Shown piece after piece: positions 48,628 through 58,609 of a stretch of 64,000 nucleotides of DNA. The first letter of the stretch is position 1. Each line of letters begins with the position of its first letter. The DNA is from JADZAI01 sp046348585. Its GTDB lineage: Bacteria > Pseudomonadota > Alphaproteobacteria > Micropepsales > Micropepsaceae. A program made the position numbers and the translations under genes. The notes below the pieces were generated by a model that saw nothing but the letters and a program-made list of their open reading frames with translations, made no database searches and had not been told where the DNA came from. The stretch is taken from assembly GCA_046348585.1 (NCBI GenBank), contig JAXMDZ010000001.1:1-64000 (forward strand). Direction: 5' to 3'.

Positions 48628-49869
48628 TCAGACCTGCGCGCCGCTCACCTGGGCCTTGGCGACCGAGGCCCGGACGACCGGGATCTCGTGATCCTCAAGC
48701 GGCTTCATCCAGCGCTTGCGCTTCATCGCCGCGGCGATGAAGGGGGCGAGTTCCGCCGCCTTCCTCGCTTCGCGCGCCGCCCGGTCGGCGGCGAAGGCCG
48801 GCATCACCTCGGCGGCGAACAATTCCAGCGACTGGCGGATGTGCTCGTGCCGGTTGCGGCCCGCCTGCTGCATGAAGATCACCTGGTCGACCCCCGCCTC
48901 CTGGAAGGCGGCGAGGTGCGCGCGCATGTCGCCCGGCGTGCCGATGCCGGTGGCGACCGTCTCGGCGCCCGCCGTCGCGGCGACGACCGCCTCGGTGCGG
49001 TCGCCGCGCTTGGCGAGATATTCGCCCCACAGATTGGTGCGGCCGGGCACGGTGTCCTGCGCCACCAGCGCATTCAGCGCATAGCCGAAGAACTCGAAGC
49101 CCTCATGCCCGCGCCGCACCGCCTCGGCGCGGTCGTGGTGCAGCGAGAAGTTCGAGACCATGGCGATGTTGGCGTTGACCGCGTGGCCGATCGGCACGCA
49201 GGCTTCCGACTTGATGATGCCGTAATAGATGTCGGACCAGGTGCGCGCCTCCGCCGGATCGACGAACGAGAAGGCGAGCGCGCCGAGGCCGTTCTGCGCC
49301 GCCACCTTGATCGTGTCGCGGTTGGTGCAGGCCATCCACATCGGCGGATGCGGGTTCTGCACGGGCTTGGGCAGCACGTTGCGGCAGGGCATCGAGAAAT
49401 ACTTGCCCTCGAAACCCGGATAGGGATCGAGCACCATCATGTTGGCGATCTGCTCGGCCGCCTCCAGGCACATCGCCCGCTTCTCGCGCGCCGGGATGCC
49501 GAAGCCGCCCAGCTCCAGCCGCGTTGCGCCCTCGCCGATGCCGAACTCGACCCGCCCGTTGGAGACGATGTCGAGCGTCGCAAGTCCTTCGGCGGTGCGC
49601 GCCGGATGATTGTAGTTGGGGATCACCTGGCGGATGCCGTGACCGAGGCGGATGGTCCTGGTCCGCGAGGCGGCGGCGGCGAGGAAGACTTCCGGCGCAG
49701 ACGAATGCGAGTATTCGTCGAGGAAGTGGTGCTCCACCTCCCACGCATAGTCGAAGCCCAGCCGGTCGGCGAGCTCCACCTGGTCCAGCGCCTCGTGGAA
49801 GAGGCGCGCCTCGTCGCCCGGCAGCCAGGGCTTGGGCAGCTGCAATTCGTAGAAGACGCCGAAACGCAT
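48628..49869 (-). CDS. LLM-class flavin-dependent monooxygenase
   Basis: 413 residues; GGAGGAACCCCC precedes the ATG. Luciferase-like fold: DYAWEVEHHFLDEYSHSSAP, RTIRLGHGIRQVIPNYNHP and GRVEFGIGEGATRLELGG. The WEVEHHF motif resembles bacterial FMNH2-dependent luciferase-like oxygenases. It differs from the LLM protein at 28.5 kb, so the two have different roles. It lies downstream of the thiolase gene, but a strong terminator separates them. Confidence 0.9.
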   Translation of the reverse strand: MRFGVFYELQLPKPWLPGDEARLFHEALDQVELADRLGFDYAWEVEHHFLDEYSHSSAPEVFLAAAASRTRTIRLGHGIRQVIPNYNHPARTAEGLATLDIVSNGRVEFGIGEGATRLELGGFGIPAREKRAMCLEAAEQIANMMVLDPYPGFEGKYFSMPCRNVLPKPVQNPHPPMWMACTNRDTIKVAAQNGLGALAFSFVDPAEARTWSDIYYGIIKSEACVPIGHAVNANIAMVSNFSLHHDRAEAVRRGHEGFEFFGYALNALVAQDTVPGRTNLWGEYLAKRGDRTEAVVAATAGAETVATGIGTPGDMRAHLAAFQEAGVDQVIFMQQAGRNRHEHIRQSLELFAAEVMPAFAADRAAREARKAAELAPFIAAAMKRKRWMKPLEDHEIPVVRASVAKAQVSGAQV

Positions 49870-49924
49870 GGGGGTTCCTCCGGTTCGTATGTTCTTGTCC
49901 GGCGGAGCCTATACGGGCAGGCGC

Positions 49925-49953
49925 AAAAGGAAACGGCGGCCCGCAGGCCGCCG
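49925..49953 (-). terminator. Strong intrinsic terminator after the thiolase gene
   Basis: On the minus strand CGGCGGCC-TGCG-GGCCGCCG forms a perfect eight-base GC stem with a four-base loop, followed by TTTCCTTTT. This matches a rho-independent terminator for the thiolase transcript. Confidence 0.75.
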
Positions 49954-49982
49954 CTTTGCCGTCACGTCAATGCGCGGGCGGT

Positions 49983-51155
<1,173 letters not shown>

Positions 51156-51384
51156 GTTCGGACTCCTCAGCTTGCGTCTGCCGCGTCCGTTGGCCGGGCG
51201 CTGTGCCGGATGAGGTAATGCCGGAACGCGAAAAGCGCCAGCGCCTCGTATTGCCGCCACGTCAGTGCGGCGGCGCATGAGGAAAGCGCATGGACGCCAT
51301 GCCGCAAGGCCATTTCCCGCGCGCCCGCCGGTCTGCGACAGGCAGCGGGCGGCCGCGCGCCGCTTCAAGCCAGCGGAGGGTGAC
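51156..51384. promoter_or_regulatory. Intergenic region upstream of the YeeE leader ORF
   Basis: 229-base gap between a divergent thiolase gene and the leader ORF. It contains no plausible gene; a moderate inverted repeat (around 51254-51273, CCGCCAC ... GTGCGGCGG) is the only structure I notice. Promoters for both genes are presumed here but not identified. Confidence 0.3.
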
Positions 51385-51465
51385 ATGACCACAGCCGCGC
51401 CGTCCGCCGCGCGCGGCGGCGCCTCCCCCCGCCGTCCTTCCGGGCGGCGCAGGAGCGCGCCATGA
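51385..51465 (+). CDS. Possible 26-residue leader peptide before the YeeE-like gene
   Basis: An ATG with GGAGGGTGAC directly upstream opens a 26-codon frame rich in Ala, Arg, Ser and Pro. Its stop overlaps the ATG of the transporter gene (ATGA). The good ribosome-binding site and overlap suggest translational coupling or attenuation. It has no Cys or Met besides the start, so it is not an obvious sulfur-sensing leader. Speculative. Confidence 0.3.
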   Translation: MTTAAPSAARGGASPRRPSGRRRSAP

Positions 51466-52415
51466 GCCCCGCCCTTCTCAGCCTCGCCTTCGCGCTGGCG
51501 CTCGCTTGCGCCGCGACCATGGGCTTCGCCATCCAGCGCGGCGCGACCTGCACCGTCGCCGCCGTGCAGGAGGTGTTCGCGCGCCGCACCGCCTATCGCC
51601 TGCTCGCGCTCGCCGAAGCCGCCGCCTGGGTGGCGGGCGGCCTGGCGCTTGCCCGCGAGGCCGGCCTCATCGCCAAGCTGCCGGCGGCGCAGGCGGTGAG
51701 CCTTGGCACCGTCGCGGGCGGCGTGCTGCTGGGCCTCGGGGCCTATCTCAACCGCGCCTGCGTGTTCGGGGCGATCGCCCGGCTCGGCTCGGGCGAATGG
51801 GCCTATCTGCTGACCCCGGCGGGCTTCTTCCTCGGCGTCGCCGCGCTGAGGCTCGTTCCCCTGCCCGCGCCGGTTCCGGCTTCGGGGCCGGGCTTCGTCT
51901 TTCCCGGCTGGGCCGTGCTGCCGATCGCCCTGCTGGCGCTCGCCCGCGCCGTCATGGTGCTGCGGCGCGGACGGGCCGAGGGCGGCGTCTGGCGGCGCGT
52001 CTGGCGGCCGCACGAGGCGACCATCGTCATCGGGATCGCCTTCGTCGTGATGATGATCTGCGCCGGGGCCTGGGCCTATACCGAGCTGCTGGCCGATCTC
52101 GCCGCCGGTATGGCGCGCGACCTCGCGCCGCGCCTCGCGCTGTTCGCGGCGCTGCTGGCGGGCGCGGTGCTGGGCGGCTGGACCGCCGGACGGCTGGCGC
52201 GCCGGGCGATCACCGCCGAAGGCGCGGCGCGCTGCCTCGGCGGCGGGGCGCTGATGGGGGCGGGCAGCGCCCTCATCCCCGGCAGCAATGACGGGCTGAT
52301 CCTGACCGGGATGCCGCTGCTCCAGCCCCATGCCTGGATCGCCATCGCCGCAATGGGCCTGACGATCGCCGCCGGGTTTGCGGCCGAGCGCCGCGCCGCC
52401 CGTCCGGCCGCCTGA
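51462..52415 (+). CDS. YeeE/YedE (TsuA-like) sulfur-compound transporter
   Basis: 317 residues with about eight to nine hydrophobic segments. Conserved Cys motifs occur: RGATCTVAAVQE (Cys30) and LNRACVFGAIARLGSGEW (Cys100). The last motif, ALIPGSNDGLILTG, carries Ser in the position where TsuA-type proteins often have a third Cys. In TsuA the three cysteines pass thiosulfate through the membrane, so this protein may move another sulfur species or work differently. A short leader ORF overlaps its start. Confidence 0.85.
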   Translation: MSPALLSLAFALALACAATMGFAIQRGATCTVAAVQEVFARRTAYRLLALAEAAAWVAGGLALAREAGLIAKLPAAQAVSLGTVAGGVLLGLGAYLNRACVFGAIARLGSGEWAYLLTPAGFFLGVAALRLVPLPAPVPASGPGFVFPGWAVLPIALLALARAVMVLRRGRAEGGVWRRVWRPHEATIVIGIAFVVMMICAGAWAYTELLADLAAGMARDLAPRLALFAALLAGAVLGGWTAGRLARRAITAEGAARCLGGGALMGAGSALIPGSNDGLILTGMPLLQPHAWIAIAAMGLTIAAGFAAERRAARPAA

Positions 52416-52540
52416 GCGCCCGGCCCGATCCGCGCAAACTGTTCGTTCGTCACGCCCGCGTCGGCCCGGCGTAACCCCGGGGTCCGCCCCGGCGAATGAA
52501 CGGGAGGAACGCGCAAGACCGGCGCGGGGGATGGCGGCTC

Positions 52541-53449
52541 ATGGAAATGCAACAGGTGCGCTACTTCGTGGCGCTGGCCGAAACGCTCAATTTCACGCGC
52601 GCCGCCGAGCGCTGCAACGTCACCCAGCCCGCGCTCACGCGGGCGATCCAGCAGCTCGAACACGAGCTGGGCGGCCCGCTGTTCAACCGCGAGCGCGCCA
52701 ACAGCCATCTGACCGAACTCGGCCGCCTGATGCTGCCCTATCTGCGGCAGATCTGGGCGCAGACCGCCGCCGCCAAGGAGGCCGCCAGGGCGACGCGGCG
52801 GCTGGAGAATGTCAGCCTCGCCATCGGCGCGATGTGCACGATCGGGCCGCGCCTGATCTCCAGCCTCATCGTCCGCTTCCAGCAGGCCCATCCCGAGATC
52901 CGCATCAACCTGATCGAGGACGACGCGGCCTCCATCGCCGAACGGCTGGAGAAGGGCGCGCTCGACCTGGCGCTGCTTTCCGGTCCTGCGGCGGACGCCG
53001 CGCCGTTCCATCAGGTCGCGCTGTTCGAGGAGGCGTTCAGGGTGTTGCTGCCGCGCAATCACCGCCTGTGCGCCCGCGAGACGGTGCGCGTCGCCGACCT
53101 GCACGACGAGCCCTATATCGCCCGCTCCAATTGCGAGGCCGACGACACGATTTCGGCCGGCTTCGACCGGCAGGGCTCGGCCCCGCGGACGGTGTTTTCC
53201 TCGCCGCGCGACGAATGGGTGCAGAGCATGGTGCGGGCCGGACTGGGCTTCGGCCTCTTCCCCGAACACTCGATCACCGAGCCGGACATCGCCGTGCGGC
53301 CCCTGATCGACCCGGCCTTCGAGCGCACGGTCTCGCTGGTGACGGTGCGCGGCCGTCCGCACGCCCCGGCGGTCGGCGCTTTCCTCAGCGCCGCCCGCCG
53401 TCATCCCTGGCGCGAATCCGACGCGCAGGACTCGCAGCTCGTCGCCTGA
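52541..53449 (+). CDS. LysR-family transcriptional regulator
   Basis: 302 residues; the start was chosen at MEMQQVRYF, the usual LTTR N-terminus, after a GGGGG-rich stretch. Winged HTH with ALAETLNFTRAAERCNVTQPALTRAIQQLEHELGG over two adjacent segments, then an effector domain with RAGLGFGLFPEHSI. Codirectional with the YeeE gene upstream and overlapping by 49 bases with the convergent CMD gene. It may control the CMD/cupin pair or the transporter. Confidence 0.9.
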   Translation: MEMQQVRYFVALAETLNFTRAAERCNVTQPALTRAIQQLEHELGGPLFNRERANSHLTELGRLMLPYLRQIWAQTAAAKEAARATRRLENVSLAIGAMCTIGPRLISSLIVRFQQAHPEIRINLIEDDAASIAERLEKGALDLALLSGPAADAAPFHQVALFEEAFRVLLPRNHRLCARETVRVADLHDEPYIARSNCEADDTISAGFDRQGSAPRTVFSSPRDEWVQSMVRAGLGFGLFPEHSITEPDIAVRPLIDPAFERTVSLVTVRGRPHAPAVGAFLSAARRHPWRESDAQDSQLVA

Positions 53450-53835
53450 TCGGTCAACAGATCGTGACAGGCGGTGAGCGCGTTGATCGCCGCCGGAAAC
53501 CCGGCCGAGAAGGCGAGCTGCATCAGCACCTCGACGATCTCGGCGCGCGCGACGCCGATCCCCAGCGCGCTCGCCACATGGGCGCGCAGCTGCGGCGCGG
53601 CGTTGCCGAGCGCCCCCAGCGCCGAAATCGCCGCGATCTCGCGGGCCTTGAGATCGAGCGCCGGGCGCGAAAAGAGATCGCCATAGCCGAACTCGACCGC
53701 GAGGCGCGCGAATTCCGGCGCGACTTCCGCGAGCCGGCTCGTCACCATCGCGGCGCTTTCGCCGGGCAGGGTTTTCAGCAGGTCGAGGCCGTTGCGGTAG
53801 CGCTGGTCGGCGCGGGCGAAGATGTCGGCGCTCAT
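53401..53835 (-). CDS. Carboxymuconolactone decarboxylase family protein
   Basis: 144 residues, all helical: AREIAAISALGALGNAAPQL, HVASALGIGVARAEIVEVLMQ and AFSAGFPAAINALTACHD are typical of the CMD family. The AhpD CxxC is absent. The 3' end overlaps the convergent LysR gene by 49 bases. It may act on lactones of aromatic degradation or be a structural relative; substrate unknown. Confidence 0.85.
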   Translation of the reverse strand: MSADIFARADQRYRNGLDLLKTLPGESAAMVTSRLAEVAPEFARLAVEFGYGDLFSRPALDLKAREIAAISALGALGNAAPQLRAHVASALGIGVARAEIVEVLMQLAFSAGFPAAINALTACHDLLTDQATSCESCASDSRQG

Positions 53836-53954
53836 GGCTGGTCTCCGCCGTTCGGACAAGGGACCGGCGCCCCGTTCGCGGAACGGAGCGCCGGGCAGTG
53901 CGGCCGGAAATCGTGGGGGCCCGATCCCGGCCGCCGAAGCGAAGGACGGGCCCG

Positions 53955-54413
53955 TCACTTCGCCGCGTCGTTGTGCACGTCGGAAGACAGCAGGACGACC
54001 TCGGTCGAACCGTTGTTCTTCCACCAGTGCATGACGCCCTGGGTCTCGCGCGCCACGTCGCCCGCCTTGTGGACGATCGGCTGCGTGCAGGTGCTGTTGT
54101 ATTCCGTCACCTCGCCCGAGAGCGTGATGATGATCGCGGGGCGATCGGTGTGGGTGTGCAGCGGCACGACGCCGCCCGGCTGCAGCACGAGGCGGCGCAG
54201 GCGCAGGCTGCGGCCGTCCACCTTGATCTCGGGGCCGAGGTCGATGGCGCCGATCACCGTGTCGGTCACGTCCTTCGGCTCGGTCGCCGCGCCTTCCAGC
54301 TTGTTGACGCCCGCCGCGCCGGCCGGGCACTCGCCCGCCATCGCCGTCGAGGCGTAGAGGCCCGCGAGGGCGAAAAGGGCCGCCGAAGCGCCCTTCATGA
54401 TCTTGCTCGTCAT
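53955..54413 (-). CDS. Exported cupin-domain protein
   Basis: 152 residues. Signal peptide ending near STAMA, then a cupin barrel with metal-binding PLHTHTDRPAIIITLSGEV (two His and a Glu) and the second motif VMHWWKNNGS (His). The ATG at 54413 has no strong ribosome-binding site; an internal ATG 15 bases in is an alternative. It probably binds a metal in the periplasm; enzymatic function unknown. It lies upstream of the CMD gene on the same strand. Confidence 0.85.
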   Translation of the reverse strand: MTSKIMKGASAALFALAGLYASTAMAGECPAGAAGVNKLEGAATEPKDVTDTVIGAIDLGPEIKVDGRSLRLRRLVLQPGGVVPLHTHTDRPAIIITLSGEVTEYNSTCTQPIVHKAGDVARETQGVMHWWKNNGSTEVVLLSSDVHNDAAK

Positions 54414-54592
54414 AATCAGTCACGTCCTTGGTTGATTGAATCCGTCCCGTTCCCGGCGACAGACGCGGAACCTAGGGACCGCCGCCAAGGCGCGGAATTC
54501 GAATGGCGGCATGGAGTCCATGCGCAAAGCGCATTTCAGCTGCGCCGCCCGTTCCGGCATCTGCTCGCTCCGTCAAGACCGCAGGAGCAGAC

Positions 54593-55414
54593 ATGACCGC
54601 CCCCATGAACGACGCGCCGGACGCCGGCCGTCCCCTCGCCGGACGCCTCGCCGTCGTCACCGGATCGACCAGCGGCATCGGCCTCGCCGTCGCCCGCGCG
54701 CTGGCCCTGGCCGGGGCCGACATCGTTCTCAACGGCCTCGGCGACGCCGCGGCGATCGAGGCGGTGCGCGCCGGACTCGCCGCCGAGACCGGCGTCGAAA
54801 TCGCCTTCGACGGCGCCGACCTGATGCGGCCCGAGGGCGCCTTCAACCTCGTCGCGACGGCCGCCGCGCGGCGCGGCGGCGTCGACATTCTCGTCAACAA
54901 TGCCGGCATCCAGCATGTCGCGCCGATCGAGGACTTCCCGCCCGCCAAGTGGGACGCCATCCTGGCGCTCAACCTCTCGGCCGCCTTCCACACCATCCGC
55001 GCCGCCTTCCCGGCGATGAAGGCGAAGGGCTGGGGCCGCATCGTCAACATCGCCTCGGCGCACGCGCTCGTCGCCTCGCCGTTCAAGAGCGCCTATGTCG
55101 CCGCCAAGCACGGCGTGCTCGGCCTCACCAAGACCGTGGCGCTGGAAGGGGCCGAAGCGGGCATCACCTGCAACGCGATCTGCCCCGGCTATGTCTGGAC
55201 GCCGCTGGTCGAGAACCAGATCGGCGACACCGCCAAAGCGCGCGGCATCTCGCGCGAGGCGGTCATCCGCGACGTGCTGCTCGCCGCCCAGCCGACGCGG
55301 CGCTTCGCCGAGACGAGCGAGATCGGCGCGCTGACGGCCTTCCTGTGCGGCGAGGCCGGGCGCTCGATCACCGGCACGGCGCTCCCCGTCGATGGCGGCT
55401 GGACGGCGCACTGA
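54593..55414 (+). CDS. bdhA: 3-hydroxybutyrate dehydrogenase (SDR)
   Basis: 273 residues; CAGGAGCAGAC precedes the ATG. SDR with TGSTSGIGLAVARALA, NNAGIQHVAPIEDFP, catalytic Ser region NIASAHALVAS and YVAAKHG for Tyr-Lys, and the C-terminal PVDGGWTAH. The motif order is that of D-3-hydroxybutyrate dehydrogenases, which link ketone-body/PHB-derived 3-hydroxybutyrate to acetoacetate. It is one base before the NADH dehydrogenase gene and forms an operon with it and with a patatin-like protein. Confidence 0.92.
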   Translation: MTAPMNDAPDAGRPLAGRLAVVTGSTSGIGLAVARALALAGADIVLNGLGDAAAIEAVRAGLAAETGVEIAFDGADLMRPEGAFNLVATAAARRGGVDILVNNAGIQHVAPIEDFPPAKWDAILALNLSAAFHTIRAAFPAMKAKGWGRIVNIASAHALVASPFKSAYVAAKHGVLGLTKTVALEGAEAGITCNAICPGYVWTPLVENQIGDTAKARGISREAVIRDVLLAAQPTRRFAETSEIGALTAFLCGEAGRSITGTALPVDGGWTAH

Positions 55415-55415
55415 G

Positions 55416-56717
55416 ATGAACCCCCCGCCGCCCCGCAAGCCGCATGTGGTGATCGCCGGCGCAGGCTTCGGCGGGCTCAACGCCGCCAAGGCGCTCGGCC
55501 GCGCCGGCGTCGAGGTGACGCTGATCGATCAGCGCAACCATCACGTCTTCCAGCCGCTGCTCTATCAGGTGGCGACGGCGGGCCTGTCGCCGGCCGACAT
55601 CGCCGCGCCCATCCGCGCGATCCTGAGGAACGACGCCAACACCCGCGTCCTGCTCGACCGCGTCGCCGGGATCGACGCGCCCGGCCGCAGGGTGCTGCTC
55701 GCCGAGGGCGCGCCGGTCGCTTATGACTGGCTGATCCTGGCGACCGGCGCGCGGCATTCCTATTTCGGGCGCGACGACTGGGCGGCGCTCGCCCCCGGCA
55801 TCAAGACGCTCGACGATGCGACCGCCGTCCGCCGCAAGATCCTGCTCGCCTTCGAGCGGGCCGAGACCGAAACCGACAAGGCGCGGCGCGACGCGCTGCT
55901 GACCTTCGTGGTGATCGGCGCAGGCCCCACCGGCGTCGAGATGGCCGGCGCGGTCGCCGAGCTGGCGCGGCAATCGGTGTCGCGCGACTTCCGCTCCATC
56001 ACCCCGCACTGCTCGCGCATCGTGCTGGCGGACGGCGGCACGCGGGTGCTCGGCGGTTTCCCCGAAGCGCTGTCCGCCAAGGCCGAAGCCTCGCTGGCGC
56101 GGCTGGGCGTCGAGGTGCGCCTCGGCGCGCCGGTGAAGGACGTGACCGCCGACGCTGTCTTTGTCGGCGACGACCGCATCGCCTGCCGCACGGCGATCTG
56201 GGCGGCAGGGGTCAAGGCCTCGCCCGCCGCGGCCTGGCTCGGCGCGGAAGCCGACCGCACCGGAAGGATCCTGGTCGGCCCCGATCTCCGCGTGCCCGGC
56301 CACGAGCGCATCCTCGCCATCGGCGACACCGCCGCCTGCATGGGCCCGAACGGCCGGCCGCTGCCCGGCCTCGCCGCCGTCGCCAAGCAGCAGGGCCGGC
56401 ACGCTGCCCGCGTCATCGCGGCGGCCATCGCCGGACGCCCGGCGCCCGCCTTCCGCTACCGCGACTACGGCAATCTCGCCACCATCGGGCGCAATCACGC
56501 CGTCGCCGATTTCGGACGGCTGAAGGTTTCGGGCTTTCCGGCCTGGGCGCTGTGGTGCGTCGCCCATATCTGGTTCCTGGCCGGTTTCCGCAACCGCCTC
56601 GCCGTCGGCCTCAACTGGCTCTGGCACTACCTCACCTTCGACCGGAACGCCCGCCTCATCACCGGCTCGCCCGCCGGCGACGACGCGCCCGCGTCCCCCG
56701 GTCCCAGCCTCGCCTGA
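55416..56717 (+). CDS. ndh: Type II NADH dehydrogenase (NDH-2) family protein
   Basis: 433 residues. N-terminal FAD motif VIAGAGFGGLNAAKAL, then QPLLYQVATAGLSP, the NADH-binding VVIGAGPTGVEMAGAVAELA, and a C-terminal amphipathic/hydrophobic region with FGRLKVSGFPAWALWCVAHI, which attaches it to the membrane. Type II enzymes oxidise NADH and reduce quinone without pumping protons. The start lies one base after bdhA, which produces NADH, so the enzyme may re-oxidise it. Confidence 0.92.
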   Translation: MNPPPPRKPHVVIAGAGFGGLNAAKALGRAGVEVTLIDQRNHHVFQPLLYQVATAGLSPADIAAPIRAILRNDANTRVLLDRVAGIDAPGRRVLLAEGAPVAYDWLILATGARHSYFGRDDWAALAPGIKTLDDATAVRRKILLAFERAETETDKARRDALLTFVVIGAGPTGVEMAGAVAELARQSVSRDFRSITPHCSRIVLADGGTRVLGGFPEALSAKAEASLARLGVEVRLGAPVKDVTADAVFVGDDRIACRTAIWAAGVKASPAAAWLGAEADRTGRILVGPDLRVPGHERILAIGDTAACMGPNGRPLPGLAAVAKQQGRHAARVIAAAIAGRPAPAFRYRDYGNLATIGRNHAVADFGRLKVSGFPAWALWCVAHIWFLAGFRNRLAVGLNWLWHYLTFDRNARLITGSPAGDDAPASPGPSLA

Positions 56718-56752
56718 ACGCGACACGAAAAGCGAAACGAAAGGAGACACCC

Positions 56753-57871
56753 ATGTCGATCAAGGAAGAACTCAATGCGCTGGGACAGACCGTCCTCGTC
56801 TTTCAGGGCGGCGGCGCGCTCGGCGCCTATCAGGCCGGCGTCTATCAGGCCCTGCACGAAGCGGGCGTCGAGCCCGACTGGGTGATCGGCACCTCGATCG
56901 GCGCGATCAACGCCGCGCTCATCGCCGGCAACCCGGCCGAGGACCGGCTGGACCGGCTGCACGAGTTCTGGCGGCGCGTCGAGCACGGCCATGCGTTCGA
57001 GTCCTCGCTCTTCAAGGCGCTGAACCCGCTGCGCACGATGGCGGCGATCACCGGCGGCATCCCCGCCTTCTTCACCCCCAACCCGTTCGCCTTCCTCGGG
57101 CAGCAGGTGCCGCTGGGGCCGGAGGAGGCGGGCTATTACTCGGTGACGCCGCTCCAGCGCACGCTCGCCGATCTCGTCGATTTCGAGCGCATCAACGACG
57201 GGCCGATGCGCCTCACCGTCGGCGCGGCCCATGTCCAGACCGGGGCGATGCGCTATTTCGACACCGACGACGAGACGCTCGACGCCCGCCATGTGCTGGC
57301 CTCCGGCGCGCTGCCGCCCGCCTTCCCGGCGGTGCGCATCGACGGCGAGCTCTACTGGGACGGCGGCATCGTCTCCAACACCCCGGTCGAGGCGGTGTTC
57401 GACGACCAGCCGCGCCAGAACGCCGTCGTCTTCTCGGTGCATCTGTGGAACCCGCACGGCCCCGAGCCGAAATCGATCTGGGAGGTCGCCAACCGCCAGA
57501 AGGACATCCAGTACGCCAGCCGCTCGTCCACCCACATCGCGCGCCAGCGCCAGCTTCACCGCCTGCGCCACGTCATCAGCCGCCTCGCAGCGCTGGTGCC
57601 GGCCGGATCGAGCGATGCGCCCGAGGTCGAGGAACTGGCCGGCTATGGCTGCGTCACCAAGATGCATGTCGTGCGCCTGCTCGCGCCGCGCCTCGACCAC
57701 GAGGACCACACCAAGGACGTCGATTTCAGCCCGACCGGCATCCGCAAGCGCTGGAACGCCGGCTATCGCGACACGCTGGCGACGCTGAAGCAGCGGCCCT
57801 GGCGCGCCGATTCCGATCCGCTGGAAGGCTTCATCCTGCACGAGGCGATCGGCGGCGAGGTGGTCCTGTGA
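56753..57871 (+). CDS. Patatin-like phospholipase (DUF3734 C-terminus)
   Basis: 372 residues; AAGGAG precedes the ATG. Patatin signature: oxyanion loop FQGGGALGAYQAG (residues 17-29), nucleophile Ser48 in GTSIGA, catalytic Asp203 in WDGGIVSN. The long C-terminal part with LRHVISRLAALVP matches the DUF3734 region of this subfamily. It could be an acyl hydrolase for lipids or for polyhydroxyalkanoate-granule components. Third gene of the bdhA operon. Confidence 0.9.
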   Translation: MSIKEELNALGQTVLVFQGGGALGAYQAGVYQALHEAGVEPDWVIGTSIGAINAALIAGNPAEDRLDRLHEFWRRVEHGHAFESSLFKALNPLRTMAAITGGIPAFFTPNPFAFLGQQVPLGPEEAGYYSVTPLQRTLADLVDFERINDGPMRLTVGAAHVQTGAMRYFDTDDETLDARHVLASGALPPAFPAVRIDGELYWDGGIVSNTPVEAVFDDQPRQNAVVFSVHLWNPHGPEPKSIWEVANRQKDIQYASRSSTHIARQRQLHRLRHVISRLAALVPAGSSDAPEVEELAGYGCVTKMHVVRLLAPRLDHEDHTKDVDFSPTGIRKRWNAGYRDTLATLKQRPWRADSDPLEGFILHEAIGGEVVL

Positions 57872-57884
57872 CCCCTCGCGGCGA

Positions 57885-57906
57885 GCGCCGCCTCTCCGGG
57901 CGGCGC
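57885..57906. terminator. Hairpin between patatin gene and tRNA-Leu
   Basis: GCGCCGCC-TCTCCG-GGCGGCGC is a perfect eight-base stem 13 bases after the patatin stop. It can serve either direction (end of the bdhA operon or end of the opposite-strand tRNA). No T run is present. Confidence 0.4.
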
Positions 57907-57912
57907 GCGCCA

Positions 57913-57998
57913 TGGTGCCCCTGGCCGGACTCGAACCAGCACGCCCTTGCGGACAACAGATTTTGAGTCTGTCGCGTCTACCATTCCGCCACAGGGGC
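57913..57998 (-). tRNA. tRNA-Leu(CAA)
   Basis: On the minus strand the acceptor GCCCCTG pairs with CAGGGGC, followed by discriminator A and an encoded CCA. The anticodon stem ACAGA/TCTGT encloses loop CTCAAAA, anticodon CAA (codon TTG). The long variable arm (TTGTCCGCAAGGGCGT) and GGTTCGAGTCC T arm are typical of class II tRNA-Leu. Confidence 0.96.
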
Positions 57999-58096
57999 AA
58001 CGCGGGGCTTCTAGGGCGCTGACAGGCGGCCCGTCAACGTCCGGCCGCGACGGCGGGGGACTAGGCAACCCCCGTCCGGCGCGGCATAGGAGGGGC

Positions 58097-58609
58097 ATGA
58101 GCGTCCGCGACCGGCTGCGCCTTGCCGCCCTGATCACCGCCTTCGCCCCGGCGGGGATGCTGGGCTTCGCCTATTACACGCAGTATGTCGGCGGGCTGAT
58201 GCCCTGCATCCTGTGCCTCTATCAGCGGCCGCCGCATTTCGTGGCGGCGGCGGCGGGGCTGGCGGCGCTGGCGGCGATCGGCGGACCGAAAGGCGCGGCG
58301 CGGCTTCTGCTCGCGCTCGCCGCCCTGGCGCTGCTGACCGGCGCGGGCATCGCGGTCTTCCATGCCGGGGTCGAGCTGAAATTCTGGCCCGGCCTCGCCG
58401 AATGCGGCGGCACCATCGCCCCGCTGCCCACCGGCGGCGATCTGCTGAACAGCCTCAACGACACCAAGATCGTCGCCTGCGACCAGCCGAGCTGGGTCTT
58501 TCTTGGCCTGTCGATGGCCGCCTGGAACGCCCTCGCCTCGCTGGGGCTCGCCGCCATCGCGCTGTGGGGCGCGCTGCAGGGCCGGCTGAAAGGACGTTTC
58601 CGCGCATGA
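58097..58609 (+). CDS. dsbB: Disulfide bond formation protein B (DsbB)
   Basis: 170 residues with four hydrophobic segments and two periplasmic Cys pairs: Cys37/Cys40 (PCILC) and Cys103/Cys128 (AECGG, VACDQ). AGGAGGGGC precedes the ATG. DsbB re-oxidises the periplasmic oxidase DsbA and passes electrons to ubiquinone. Its stop overlaps the coq7 start (ATGA), a coupling with a quinone-biosynthesis gene that makes functional sense. Confidence 0.92.
   Translation: MSVRDRLRLAALITAFAPAGMLGFAYYTQYVGGLMPCILCLYQRPPHFVAAAAGLAALAAIGGPKGAARLLLALAALALLTGAGIAVFHAGVELKFWPGLAECGGTIAPLPTGGDLLNSLNDTKIVACDQPSWVFLGLSMAAWNALASLGLAAIALWGALQGRLKGRFRA

Noticed and set aside
53401..53449. Frameshift or truncation at the LysR/CMD overlap
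   Set aside because: Both reading frames are complete; convergent 49-base overlap is simply compact gene packing.
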